Source of the DNA: Pseudoduganella aquatica
GTDB taxonomy: Bacteria > Pseudomonadota > Gammaproteobacteria > Burkholderiales > Burkholderiaceae_D
NCBI RefSeq assembly: GCF_009857595.1
Contig: NZ_WWCU01000005.1
Span: 62,001 to 126,000 of the forward strand
Reading direction: 5' to 3'
DNA length: 64,000 nucleotides
The position numbers and the translations under genes are program-made. The notes under the pieces are model-generated. The model did not search any database. It saw nothing but the letters and a program-made list of their open reading frames with translations, and was not told the origin of the DNA. Shown here in pieces: positions 27,268-37,893 of this stretch. The first letter of the stretch is position 1; each line of letters starts with the position of its first letter.

Positions 27268-27287
27268 CTCTGTCGGGCGGGACAGAG
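27268..27287. promoter_or_regulatory. Perfect 7-bp inverted repeat in the msrP leader
   Basis: CTCTGTC (27268-27274) and GACAGAG (27281-27287) are separated by GGGCGG. The element lies 31-51 bp upstream of the msrP start, so it could be an operator dyad or an mRNA hairpin. No regulator is encoded nearby. Confidence 0.4.
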
Positions 27288-27391
27288 ACAACCTTACACT
27301 AATCCCGATATTAATGAAGCTGGCCCCAAGGGGGAAGCGGGGATTTGTAGTGCTCTGTTTCGCCCTGCGCGGCGGATACACAGGAATACAA

Positions 27392-27423
27392 AAGCCCCCG
27401 GACGCAGGCGCGGCCGGGGGCTT
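27392..27423 (-). terminator. Intrinsic terminator downstream of ccsB
   Basis: On the minus strand AAGCCCCCGG pairs with CCGGGGGCTT around a 12-nt loop and is followed by a run of four T. It lies about 20 bp after the ccsB stop and ends the cytochrome c biogenesis unit. Confidence 0.85.
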
Positions 27424-27442
27424 GCGGAGGGGCTGCGGCGGC

Positions 27443-28768
27443 TTACAGCTTGCCGTAGGAATGCAGGCCGGACAGGAACATATTCACGCCCAGGAAGGCG
27501 AAGGTGGTCACCAGCAAGCCCACCAGCGCCCACCAGGCCGCCACTTTGCCGCGCAGGCCGGACATCAGCCGCATGTGCAGCCAGGCCGCGTAGTTGAGCC
27601 AGACGATCAGCGCCCAGGTCTCTTTCGGGTCCCACGACCAGTAGCCGCCCCAGGCTTCGGCCGCCCACAGCGCGCCCAGGATGGTGGCGATGGTGAAGAA
27701 GGCGAAGCCGGCCGAGATGGCCTTGTACATCAGGTCTTCCAGCGTTTCGGCGTCCGGCAGGCGCGCTGCCAGGCGGTCGCGCATCAGGTTGGTGACGGCG
27801 AACAGCACCACCAGCACGGCGGTGAAGCGGCTGGCGTTGACCATGCCCTTGATGACGATGTCGCCCGCGCCGGACACGAAGGCGATCAACCATGCCAGCG
27901 CCAGCAGCACCAGCGGCGCAATCACCAGCGCCTGCCACAGGACGCGGATTTTTTCATGCTTGAGCAGGTAGGCCCAGCCCACCATGGACGCCAGCGCGAA
28001 GGTGCCGTAGCCGATGAAGTTGGCGGGCACGTGGATTTTCATCCACCAGCTTTGCAGCGCCGGCACCAGGGGCTGGATGTCGGCCGCGTCGCGCGAGACG
28101 GTGTACCACAGCAGGAAGCCGACCGCCGCCGAAATCACCAGCAGCACGAAGGCGCCCAGCTGGCGCGTCTTGTAGTGGGCTTCGTAGTACAGGTAGAACA
28201 TGGCCGTGATCAGCGAGAACAGGATGAACACTTCGTACAGGTTGGAAATGGGAATGTGGCCCACGTCCGCGCCGATCAGGTAGGACTCGTACCAGCGCAC
28301 CAGCATGCCGGTCAGGCCGATCACCAGCGCGGCCCAGCACAGCTTGGAGCCGACCACGAAGCCCATCGAGGAACGCCCCGCCAGGCCTATCCAGTAGAAC
28401 AGCGTGGACAGGAAGAAGAAGGTGCTCATCCACAAGATGGCGGACTGGCTCGACAGCATGTATTTCAGCCAGAATCTGGTGTTGGCGGCGTCCAGGCTGT
28501 GGTCGTACATGGCCACGGCCAGCAGCGCCAGCGCGAAGGCCAGCGGCATGAACCAGCGCACCGGCTTCCAGTGCCAGCCCAGCGCAGCGAAGGCGGGCGC
28601 GGCCGCCAGCAATATCACTTTTTCGTAGATGTCCATATAGGCGCCGTAGCGGTTCAGCGCGAACAGCGCGCCGCCGGCCAGCACCAGCGCGAACAGCCAG
28701 TCGAAGATGCCCAGGCGCTTGAAGTAGCCCGGCGTCTGGCTGTAGGTTTGGGTTTGTGTCATTTCCAT
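27443..28768 (-). CDS. ccsB: Cytochrome c biogenesis protein CcsB/ResC (haem handler)
   Basis: This polytopic inner-membrane protein exports and presents haem for attachment to apocytochromes c in the system II pathway, together with ResB. The 441-residue protein has many transmembrane helices and the tryptophan-rich haem-binding motif WGGYWSWDPKE near residue 365. Conserved periplasmic histidines lie in SWWMKIHVPAN and YAAWLHMRL. The ATG at 28768 has GGAG six bases upstream. It follows resB by 33 bp. Confidence 0.95.
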   Translation of the reverse strand: MEMTQTQTYSQTPGYFKRLGIFDWLFALVLAGGALFALNRYGAYMDIYEKVILLAAAPAFAALGWHWKPVRWFMPLAFALALLAVAMYDHSLDAANTRFWLKYMLSSQSAILWMSTFFFLSTLFYWIGLAGRSSMGFVVGSKLCWAALVIGLTGMLVRWYESYLIGADVGHIPISNLYEVFILFSLITAMFYLYYEAHYKTRQLGAFVLLVISAAVGFLLWYTVSRDAADIQPLVPALQSWWMKIHVPANFIGYGTFALASMVGWAYLLKHEKIRVLWQALVIAPLVLLALAWLIAFVSGAGDIVIKGMVNASRFTAVLVVLFAVTNLMRDRLAARLPDAETLEDLMYKAISAGFAFFTIATILGALWAAEAWGGYWSWDPKETWALIVWLNYAAWLHMRLMSGLRGKVAAWWALVGLLVTTFAFLGVNMFLSGLHSYGKL

Positions 28769-28801
28769 AATGGTCTCCAGTACTGCTTTATGCCATGCAG
28801 C

Positions 28802-30967
28802 TTACGCCGATTGCGGCAGTTTTTCCTTCAAGTCTGCAAATTCCTTGTCGAAATCGAGGGTCTTGCGCTGCGTGCTCATGGCCATCAGCGCATGGGCGCC
28901 CGCGCCCTCCCCGCCATCCTTGATCCATACCCACAGGCGGCGCTCGCGGATGTAGAACATGGAGAACACACCCAGCACCAGGAACAGGCAGCCCAGATAG
29001 ACCACGTTCTTGCCCGGCGACTTGGTCACCTGGAATACCGATGCCTTGACTTCGTTGAATTCGTCCAGCTGCAGGTAGACCGGGGCGCCGTAGAAGGAGG
29101 CGTCGGACAGCGCGTTGGTGGCCAGCTGCAGGAAGCGGCCGTGCAGCTCGTTGCCCTCCACCGGCGCCAGGCCGTCCTTCTCGCGCGCGGCCTGCCACAG
29201 TTCCCACATGCTGCCGTTCAGGATCTTCATGAAGATGTCGGCCGCCTTTTCCTGCTCGGCCGGCGGCACTTTTTCCAGGAAGCGCGAGATGGCCACGAAG
29301 CCTGCTGCCGTGCTGCCGTCCTTGGCGTCCCCGGCTTCGGCGCCGGCAAACATGTTCAGGCTGCGCGCGGACGACTGCTCCAGCTGGCCGCGCAGCGCGG
29401 CGCCGCCGGCGCTGGCGGCCGGGCTGGCAGCCGAATTGGCAACGCTGCCGCCGGCCGGCATGGCGCGGCGCGCATAGCGCTCGGCCGCGACGGCGCGCAG
29501 GGCCGGGTCCTGCAGCGCGGCGCGCAGGCGCATCCACTCCTTGACGGTGTGCTCGTCGTCGGCCGGAATGCGCAGATAGCTGAACGGGTCGCCCGGATTG
29601 GCGCGCACGCCGGCCAGGAACACCGTGGCGCCGTCCACCGTCACCGGCTGCATATAGTTCTGGAACTCGCGCGCCTGGCCGGTCTGGTCGCGCAGCTTGT
29701 ACTGCACGCTGGGGCCAACGTTCTTCAAATCCTTGTTGTTGGCGTTCTTGGCCGCCGAACCGAGCTGCCGATCCAAACTGCGCAGTCCGCGCGCAAAGCC
29801 CTCTTCCAGCTTTTCGCCCTTGGCCACGCCGCGCGCGTCCTGGCTCGCCATGTTTTCCACGTTGAAGGGACGGAAGCCGGTCCACTCTATGCTGTATTCC
29901 TTGCCCAGCGGCGTGGCGGAATTGACCTCGCCCTCGACGTCGAAGCTGTCCTTGCCTGCGCCCGCCATGGGGTAGCCCTTGAGCTTGAGCTTGCTGCCGC
30001 CGTCCTCGAAGCTGGACTGGTAGACCGCCAGGCCCTTGTAGATCAGCGGCTTGTTCACTTCGATCACGGACTTGAATATCTTGCCGGTTTCATGGTCGCG
30101 CACTTCCACTTCGCTGGCGAACAGCTTGGGCATGCCGGTGCTGTAGAAGTCGATATTGAACTTGTTGAGCTTGATGGTGAAGGGCAGGTCCTGGATCAGC
30201 ACGCCGTCCGCGCGCGGGATGATGGCGGTGTTGCTGGTCTGGCCTTCGGGAATGGCGGTGTTGGCGCGGTAGGTGGGATTGCCCAGGCCGAGGCGGTGCT
30301 GGGCCGGAATGTCGGCGATCACGCCGCTGCCCGCGAACGGGGTCTTGCCCATGAACCATTCCTGGAAGCGGATCGGCATGTCCGAGTCGAGCAGGCCGCC
30401 GATGCAGATCACCACGATGGCGGTGTGCGCGAAGATGTAGCCGAACTTGGCGCCGGCGCCGCGCTTGGCGGTCACCAGGGTGGCGTGTTCCTTCTCGACG
30501 ATCTTGGCCTTGTAGCCGGCGTGGCCCAGGCGCTGCGCCATCTGCTGCGCCAGCGCGGCGCGCGGCAGCGGCGAGTTCCAGTCGTTCTTGTGGTGGAAAT
30601 TGAGCAGCGACTGCTCGCGCACGTTCTCGCGCCAGCTGCGCATGTCCTTCATCATCTTGGGCGTGTTGCGCACGATGCACAGGGTGGTGGAGACCACCAG
30701 GAAGCCCATAATGCCCAGGAACCACCAGGCCGAATACACGGCGTACAGGCCGGCCTTGCTGAACACCTCGAACCAGAACGGCCCGAACTGGTTCACATAG
30801 TTCGACATCGGCTCGTTCTGCTTCATGATGGTGCCGATCACCGAGGCGATGGCGATCATGGTGAGCAGGCTGATGGCAAAACGCATCGACGACAGCAGCT
30901 CGACGCTTGCGTCGAACGCTGGCCGGCTTGTTTTCAATTTGATACCGGCGGTACTGGTGGTGCTCAT
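28802..30967 (-). CDS. resB: Cytochrome c biogenesis protein ResB/Ccs1
   Basis: ResB partners with CcsB as the system II cytochrome c synthetase that keeps apocytochrome thiols reduced and joins them to haem. The protein has about 721 residues. Three N-terminal transmembrane helices begin near SSMRFAISLLTMIAIASVIG. A large periplasmic domain follows, with a last helix near NVVYLGCLFLVLGVFSMFYI. The frame extends six codons upstream to a TTG, but ATG 30967 has GAGAGA upstream and fits the family. The periplasmic region carries an Ala/Gly/Ser-rich insert near residues 505-535. It sits between cytochrome c4 and ccsB. Confidence 0.95.
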   Translation of the reverse strand: MSTTSTAGIKLKTSRPAFDASVELLSSMRFAISLLTMIAIASVIGTIMKQNEPMSNYVNQFGPFWFEVFSKAGLYAVYSAWWFLGIMGFLVVSTTLCIVRNTPKMMKDMRSWRENVREQSLLNFHHKNDWNSPLPRAALAQQMAQRLGHAGYKAKIVEKEHATLVTAKRGAGAKFGYIFAHTAIVVICIGGLLDSDMPIRFQEWFMGKTPFAGSGVIADIPAQHRLGLGNPTYRANTAIPEGQTSNTAIIPRADGVLIQDLPFTIKLNKFNIDFYSTGMPKLFASEVEVRDHETGKIFKSVIEVNKPLIYKGLAVYQSSFEDGGSKLKLKGYPMAGAGKDSFDVEGEVNSATPLGKEYSIEWTGFRPFNVENMASQDARGVAKGEKLEEGFARGLRSLDRQLGSAAKNANNKDLKNVGPSVQYKLRDQTGQAREFQNYMQPVTVDGATVFLAGVRANPGDPFSYLRIPADDEHTVKEWMRLRAALQDPALRAVAAERYARRAMPAGGSVANSAASPAASAGGAALRGQLEQSSARSLNMFAGAEAGDAKDGSTAAGFVAISRFLEKVPPAEQEKAADIFMKILNGSMWELWQAAREKDGLAPVEGNELHGRFLQLATNALSDASFYGAPVYLQLDEFNEVKASVFQVTKSPGKNVVYLGCLFLVLGVFSMFYIRERRLWVWIKDGGEGAGAHALMAMSTQRKTLDFDKEFADLKEKLPQSA

Positions 30968-31008
30968 ACGGACACTATCTCTCAATGGACTGGCAGCAGA
31001 ATACCAAC

Positions 31009-31038
31009 AAAAAGGGCAGCCCGCTCACGCGGCCGCCC
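31009..31038 (-). terminator. Intrinsic terminator downstream of cytochrome c4
   Basis: The minus strand reads GGGCGGCCGC, loop GTGA, then GCGGGCTGCCC, followed by five T. The stem has one wobble and one bulge. It separates the cytochrome c4 gene from resB. Confidence 0.75.
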
Positions 31039-31092
31039 TCTTTCTGATATGCATTAGCTGATACGCGCCATATCGGCGCGGAAATACACAGA

Positions 31093-31755
31093 TTACTTCA
31101 GGCCGGCCACATAATCGGCCACGGCTTTCATTTCGTCGTCCGACAGGCGCTTGGCGATGGTGCTCATCTCGGCGCTGTTCTTGCGCGCGTCGGTGCGGAA
31201 GGTGGTCAGCTGGGCTACCGTGTAGTCCTGGTGCTGGCCGCCCAGGCGCGGGTACAGCGCTGGAATGCCGGCGCCGGCAGGGCCGTGGCAGCTGGCGCAG
31301 GCAGGCACGTTCTTCTCGGCGATGCCGCCGCGGTAGATCTTCTTGCCCAGCTCGATGGTGTCCTTATTCTTCGCAGCGCCCGCTTTAGGCGCCTGGGTGC
31401 TCAGATACGCCGACAGGTTTTTCTTTTCGTCCTCGGTCAGCATCTTGGCGTAGGTGCTCATCACCGGGTTGCTGCGCGACGGCGAGGCGAAATTCACCAG
31501 TTGCTTGTACAGGTAGGCTTCCGGCTGGCCGGCCAGCTTGGGGTTGGCGGCAATGGTGGAATTACCCGACGCGCCGTGGCAGGACACGCAAGCCGGCAGG
31601 CCGCGGGCGTTGTCGCCGTCGGCATACAGGGTGGCGCCTTTGGCGGGATCGGCTTTGGCAGGAGCAGCAGCATGTTCGGCAGCCGACGCCACACCCGAAA
31701 CGGCCAACACTGCGAGGAGCAAGGACTTTACCAACGGTGAAAACGCACGATTCAT
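31093..31755 (-). CDS. Dihaem cytochrome c4
   Basis: Cytochrome c4 is a periplasmic electron carrier, usually feeding terminal oxidases. The 220-residue protein has a signal peptide ending VASAAE and two class I cytochrome domains in tandem. The CxxCH haem sites are CVSCH (about residue 57) and CASCH (about residue 153). Axial methionines are likely in NPVMSTYAKML and SAEMSTIAKRL. It is divergent from engB and upstream of the ResB/CcsB machinery that attaches its haems. Confidence 0.95.
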   Translation of the reverse strand: MNRAFSPLVKSLLLAVLAVSGVASAAEHAAAPAKADPAKGATLYADGDNARGLPACVSCHGASGNSTIAANPKLAGQPEAYLYKQLVNFASPSRSNPVMSTYAKMLTEDEKKNLSAYLSTQAPKAGAAKNKDTIELGKKIYRGGIAEKNVPACASCHGPAGAGIPALYPRLGGQHQDYTVAQLTTFRTDARKNSAEMSTIAKRLSDDEMKAVADYVAGLK

Positions 31756-31908
31756 TCAAACACCCTGAGACTAGTGAAAAAAATGGTGGGACTGCGATGC
31801 ATTATTTTTACTTGCTTTTATGCATAGCAACAATTCGTAACCCCTTATTGTACAATAGCTTTTCGCGCTTTTAGCTTTCTTTGTTGCATTTCTGCCCACC
31901 CCTTCCCC

Positions 31909-33668
<1,760 letters not shown>

Positions 33669-33671
33669 ACC

Positions 33672-33702
33672 AAAACGGGGCGCTTCAGGCGCCCCGTTTT
33701 TT
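33672..33702. terminator. Bidirectional intrinsic terminator (hemB / TonB-like gene)
   Basis: AAAACGGGGCGC pairs with GCGCCCCGTTTT around a TTCAG loop, giving a 12-bp stem with T-runs on both strands. It lies 3 bp after the hemB stop and overlaps the 3' end of the convergent gene, so it can end transcription from both sides. Confidence 0.92.
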
Positions 33703-34594
33703 ATCTGCGGTAGTTGGGGAAGAATTCCTTGAGCAGGAAGGCTTCCAGTTCGCCCTGGTACTGCTTGCCGGCGTTCATCGTGATGACCTTGCCCAGGCGG
33801 TGCGATTCCCACTGGAACTCGCCCGGCTTCTCTTTGCGGATCAGATCTATCATGCGGCGCACGATGGCCGTCTCGATGTCGATGTCCGTGCCCAGCTCCA
33901 CGTGCACCTGCTGCGACCACTGGCGCTTGAAGTTCGTGTTCCAGCCGCGGAATTTGATGTCCGCGCTCAGGCCCGACTTGTTGACGATGGAGAAGATGCC
34001 GCCCGTGTCTTCCCGCTCGCCGGCCGCGTTGCGGCCCATGGCGCCCATGATGTTGGCGCGCGCGATGCGGTTGGCGCGGTCGGCATCGCTTTCCTGCGGC
34101 TCGGCCGCCGGCTGCGGATTGGCGTCGGCGCGGCGCTTGCGGGCCGCTTCCACGCGCGCCATCATGTCCTCTTCCACCGCCGGGGTCGGCGGCGGCTTCA
34201 TCGTGGCCTGCACCGGCGGCACATAGGTCTCCAGCTTGGGCGGCGCGTTCTTGGCCACGGCCTTGCTCTCCCGGCGCGGCTGCGGCTGCGCTTTCGCGAC
34301 TTCCGGTTTCTTGGGTTCGGGCTTGGCTTTCGGCGCCGGCTTGTCCTTCAGCGGCGCCACCCACACCATCTGCCCCTCCTTGGCGGGCGGCTTGATGGTG
34401 ATCTTGTCCTTGGGCTGGAACAGGTAGTACAGCACGATCAGCAGGTGCAGCGCGATCGAGATGCCGACGCCGACGCGGTTGTGCTTGCGCGGCCCGCCAA
34501 AGCCGTAGCCGTCGGGACGGGGCAGGCGCTGGCCGCATGCTTCGCAATATTCGTGGCTATGGTCGGCCCCGTGGGTGTGGCTAAACTGGAACAA
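33701..34594 (-). CDS. TonB-like single-pass membrane protein with Cys/His N-terminus
   Basis: This 297-residue protein has no function I recognise. The N-terminus HTHGADHSHEYCEACGQRLP has four histidines and a CxxC, suggesting a small metal site in the cytoplasm. One membrane helix follows (VGVGISIALHLLIVLYYLF, about residues 42-60). Then comes a Pro/Lys/Glu-rich periplasm-spanning region as in TonB, and a C-terminal folded part (about 195-297). No other in-frame start exists after the upstream stop, so it begins with TTG at 34594, without a clear ribosome-binding site. It is not beside exbB/exbD, so energy transduction is only a guess. Confidence 0.65.
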   Translation of the reverse strand: MFQFSHTHGADHSHEYCEACGQRLPRPDGYGFGGPRKHNRVGVGISIALHLLIVLYYLFQPKDKITIKPPAKEGQMVWVAPLKDKPAPKAKPEPKKPEVAKAQPQPRRESKAVAKNAPPKLETYVPPVQATMKPPPTPAVEEDMMARVEAARKRRADANPQPAAEPQESDADRANRIARANIMGAMGRNAAGEREDTGGIFSIVNKSGLSADIKFRGWNTNFKRQWSQQVHVELGTDIDIETAIVRRMIDLIRKEKPGEFQWESHRLGKVITMNAGKQYQGELEAFLLKEFFPNYRR

Positions 34595-34721
34595 GATAAA
34601 CGGACTTTCTGTACAAACACCCGAGAGAGAGCACCCAGCTTACCCGGACTCGGTCTTGATGGATGTTACCGTATGTATCACAAAGGTTGCGCTTGCGTAG
34701 CGACGGCCACGCGCCCAAAAC

Positions 34722-34748
34722 TAAACGGGCCGGAATTATTCCGGCCCG
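34722..34748 (-). terminator. Intrinsic terminator of the RND efflux operon
   Basis: On the minus strand CGGGCCGGAA pairs perfectly with TTCCGGCCCG around TAA, followed by the T-rich tail TTTAGTTTT. It lies 10 bp beyond the pump-gene stop. Confidence 0.88.
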
Positions 34749-34758
34749 CAGTATGATA

Positions 34759-37700
34759 TCAGTGCTTGGCGAGGCTGACAGCTTTTAGCTCGACCGGCCC
34801 CTTCGCCGGTTCGGGCTCGTCCACCAGGGCCGCGTCGTCCATCGGGCCGCTGCCGCTGTATTTGTCGAGGAAGAGATAGATCACCGGGGTGATGTAGAGC
34901 GTGATCACCTGCGAGAAGATCAGCCCGCCCACCACGGCCAGGCCCAGCGGCTGGCGCAGCTCGGCGCCGGCGCCCAGGCCGAGCGCGATGGGCAGCGCGC
35001 CCATCAACGCGGCCAGCGTGGTCATCATGATGGGACGGAAACGCAACACGCAGGCTTCGCGGATGGCTTCGGCCGGCTGCATGCCTTCGTTGCGCTGCGC
35101 GTGCAGCGCGAAGTCGATCATCATGATGGCGTTCTTCTTGACGATACCGATCAGCATCAGGATGCCGATGATGGCGATCATGGTCAGGTCGAGGTTGAAG
35201 ATGCGCAGCGTCAGCAAGGCCCCCACCGCCGCCGACGGCAGGCCGGCCAGGATGGTCAGCGGGTGGATATAGCTCTCGTAGAGCACGCCCAGCAGCACAT
35301 AAATGACGCCCAGCGCGGCGATGATCAGGATCAGCTGGCTGCCCTGGGAGCTCTGGAACACGGCCGCGTCGCCGCCGTAGGTGGTGATGATGGACGCGGG
35401 CAGACCCATGTCCACCGCCATCTTGTCGATCTTGTTGGTGGCCACGCCCAGCGGCACGTCCGGCGCCAGGTTGAAGGACAGCGTAATGGCCTGCAGCTGG
35501 CCCTGGTGGTTGACCGAGGTCGGCCCCACGGTGCGTTCCACGCTGGCAAAGCTGGACAGCTGCACCAGCGCGCCGGCCTTGTTGCGCACCGAGATCCTGG
35601 TCAGCGCGTCGTCGAACTGGCGGTCCTCGGCGGCCGCTTCCAATATCACGAAGTAACTGGCGGCGGACGAGTAGATGGTGGACACCTGGCGCTCGCCGAA
35701 CGCAAGGTAGAGCGCGCTGCGGATGGCGCTGATTTCCACGCCCAGGGTGTTGGCCTTGTCGCGGTCTATCTTGAGCGAGGCCTGCAGGCCCTTGTTCTGG
35801 GAGTCGCTGGTGACGTCGCGGAAGTCGTTGTCGTTGCGCATGCGTTCCTGGAACTTGCCGGCCCAGTCGTTGAGCGCGTCCGGGCTGACCGACTGCAAGG
35901 TGTACTGGTAGCGGCTCTTGCTGGGGCGTCCGCCCAGCTGCAGGTTCTGCACCGGGCTCATGTAGACGGACATGCCGGGCACTTTGCGGGTGGCCTTGCG
36001 CAGGCTGTCGAGCACTTGCGGCATCTTGGCGCGTTCGCCGCGCGGCTTGAGCACCAGGAACATGCGGCCGCCGTTGCCGCCGCTGACGAAGGAGGTGACG
36101 TCCTGCACATTCGGGTCGGCCATGATGGCGTCGGCCACCTTGCCCTGCAGTTCCAGCAACGCGGCCGACGAGATGTCTTCGGCCGCTTCGGTGGTGACGC
36201 GGATCTGGCCCAGGTCTTCCTCCGGGAAGAAGCCCTTGGGAATGGTGGCGTACAGGATCACCGTCAGCACGAAGGTGCCGATGGCCAGGGCCAGCACCAC
36301 GTAGCGGTGCTTGAGGGCGATGTCCAGCGTGCTGGCGTAGCCGTTGCGCAGGCGCGAGAAGCCGGCTTCGAACCAGCGGCCGATAAAGGTGTCGTCGCCT
36401 TCGGCTTCGTGCGCCTCGTTCGGCAGCAGGCGCGCGCACAGCATGGGCACCAGCGTCAGCGACACCACCGCCGACACCAGCACCGACAGCGCCACCACCA
36501 CGGCGAATTCATGGAACAGCAGGCCGATCACGCCCGGCATGAAGAAGATGGGGATGAACACCGCCACCAGCGAAATCGAAATGGAAATAATGGTGAAGCC
36601 CATTTCGCGCGAGCCGACCAGCGCGGCCTGCAGCGGCTTCTTGCCCATCTCGATATGGCGCACGATGTTTTCCAGCACCACGATGGCGTCGTCCACCACC
36701 AGGCCCACGGCCAGCGTGATGCCGAGCAGGGACACGTTGTCCAGGCTGTAGCCGAAGGCGTACAGCAGCGACAGCGCGCCCAGCAGCGAGATCGGCATGG
36801 TGATGGCCGGGATGAAGGTGGCGGCGGCCTTGCGCAGGAACAGGAAGATCACCAGCACCACCAGCACCACGGTGAGCGCCAGCGTCAGGTTGACGTCGTG
36901 GATGGCTTCACGGATGGAAATGGAACGGTCGTTGACCAGGTTGATCTTGACCGAGGCCGGCACCTGGGCCAGGAAGCGCGGCAGCAAACGGCGCACGCCG
37001 TCCACCACCTGCACGGTGTTGGCGTCCGGCTGGCGCTGCACCAGCAGCACGATGGAGCGCTCGCCGTTGTAGCTGCCGGCGGTCTTGACGGACTGGTAGC
37101 TGTCCTCGGCGTCGGCCACGTCTTTCAGGCGCACCGGCTGGCCGTTGCGGGTGGCGACGATCAGTTCCGCGAACTCGGCCGCCTTCATCAGCTGGGCGTT
37201 GCCCTGGATGGTGAGGGTCTGGCTGGGGCCGTCCAGGATGCCCAGCGGGGTGTTGGCGTTGGCGGCCTTGATGGCGGCGGCCAGCTCGTCCAGCGTCATG
37301 TTGCGGGCGTTCAGCAGGTCGGCCTTGGCGCGCACGCGCACGGCGAAGCGCTTCTGGCCGTTGACGGTGACCTGGGCCACGCCGGGCAGGGTCGACAGGC
37401 TGGGGGCGATCAGGTTTTCCGCGTAGTCGTTCAGCTCGGACAAGCTGAGCGACGGCGAGGTCATGGTCATGAACAGCACCGGCGCGTCGGCCGGGTTGAC
37501 CTTGCGGTAGGACGGCAAGTCCGTCATTTCCTGCGGCAGCGAACGCTGGGCGCGCAGCAGCGCGGCCTGCACGTCGACCGCCGCTTCGTTGACGTTGACG
37601 CTGGGGTCGAACTCCAGGGTCAGCGAGGTGTTGCCCAGCGTGCTGGTGGAGGTGATCATGCTCAGGCCGGCGATCGTGGAGAATTGCTTCTCCAGCGGCA

Positions 37701-37893
37701 GCGCGACCGAGGACGCCATGGTTTCCGGGCTGGCGCCGGGCAGGTCGGCGCCGACGTTGATGACCGGCGTGTTATAGCTGGGCAGCGCCGCGACCGGGAT
37801 GTGGGCGTAGGCCAGCACGCCGGCCAAAATCAGGCTCAGCGACAGCAGCACCACCATCACCGGGCGGCGGATGCACAATTCGGACAGGTTCAT
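34759..37893 (-). CDS. RND-family multidrug efflux permease (MdtB/MdtC-like)
   Basis: This is a proton-driven inner-membrane pump subunit of the hydrophobe/amphiphile efflux (HAE1) family, 1044 residues long. The N-terminal helix CIRRPVMVVLLSLSLILAG, the porter domains and the helix-4 proton-relay aspartates in AVGLVVDDAIVVLENIVRHIE are all present. The sequence style (LCIRRPVMVVLL, IPVAALPSYNTPVI) is nearest the MdtBC/MuxBC branch, which normally has two different permeases; only one is encoded here. It overlaps the adaptor gene by ATGA. No TolC-type outer-membrane channel is in the window. Confidence 0.93.
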   Translation of the reverse strand: MNLSELCIRRPVMVVLLSLSLILAGVLAYAHIPVAALPSYNTPVINVGADLPGASPETMASSVALPLEKQFSTIAGLSMITSTSTLGNTSLTLEFDPSVNVNEAAVDVQAALLRAQRSLPQEMTDLPSYRKVNPADAPVLFMTMTSPSLSLSELNDYAENLIAPSLSTLPGVAQVTVNGQKRFAVRVRAKADLLNARNMTLDELAAAIKAANANTPLGILDGPSQTLTIQGNAQLMKAAEFAELIVATRNGQPVRLKDVADAEDSYQSVKTAGSYNGERSIVLLVQRQPDANTVQVVDGVRRLLPRFLAQVPASVKINLVNDRSISIREAIHDVNLTLALTVVLVVLVIFLFLRKAAATFIPAITMPISLLGALSLLYAFGYSLDNVSLLGITLAVGLVVDDAIVVLENIVRHIEMGKKPLQAALVGSREMGFTIISISISLVAVFIPIFFMPGVIGLLFHEFAVVVALSVLVSAVVSLTLVPMLCARLLPNEAHEAEGDDTFIGRWFEAGFSRLRNGYASTLDIALKHRYVVLALAIGTFVLTVILYATIPKGFFPEEDLGQIRVTTEAAEDISSAALLELQGKVADAIMADPNVQDVTSFVSGGNGGRMFLVLKPRGERAKMPQVLDSLRKATRKVPGMSVYMSPVQNLQLGGRPSKSRYQYTLQSVSPDALNDWAGKFQERMRNDNDFRDVTSDSQNKGLQASLKIDRDKANTLGVEISAIRSALYLAFGERQVSTIYSSAASYFVILEAAAEDRQFDDALTRISVRNKAGALVQLSSFASVERTVGPTSVNHQGQLQAITLSFNLAPDVPLGVATNKIDKMAVDMGLPASIITTYGGDAAVFQSSQGSQLILIIAALGVIYVLLGVLYESYIHPLTILAGLPSAAVGALLTLRIFNLDLTMIAIIGILMLIGIVKKNAIMMIDFALHAQRNEGMQPAEAIREACVLRFRPIMMTTLAALMGALPIALGLGAGAELRQPLGLAVVGGLIFSQVITLYITPVIYLFLDKYSGSGPMDDAALVDEPEPAKGPVELKAVSLAKH

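Noticed and set aside
27314..31057. Very long plus-strand frame (1247 codons) opposite ccsB and resB
   Set aside because: It is antisense to two well-identified genes, reads as His/Gln/Arg-rich junk, and is the usual artefact of high third-position GC.
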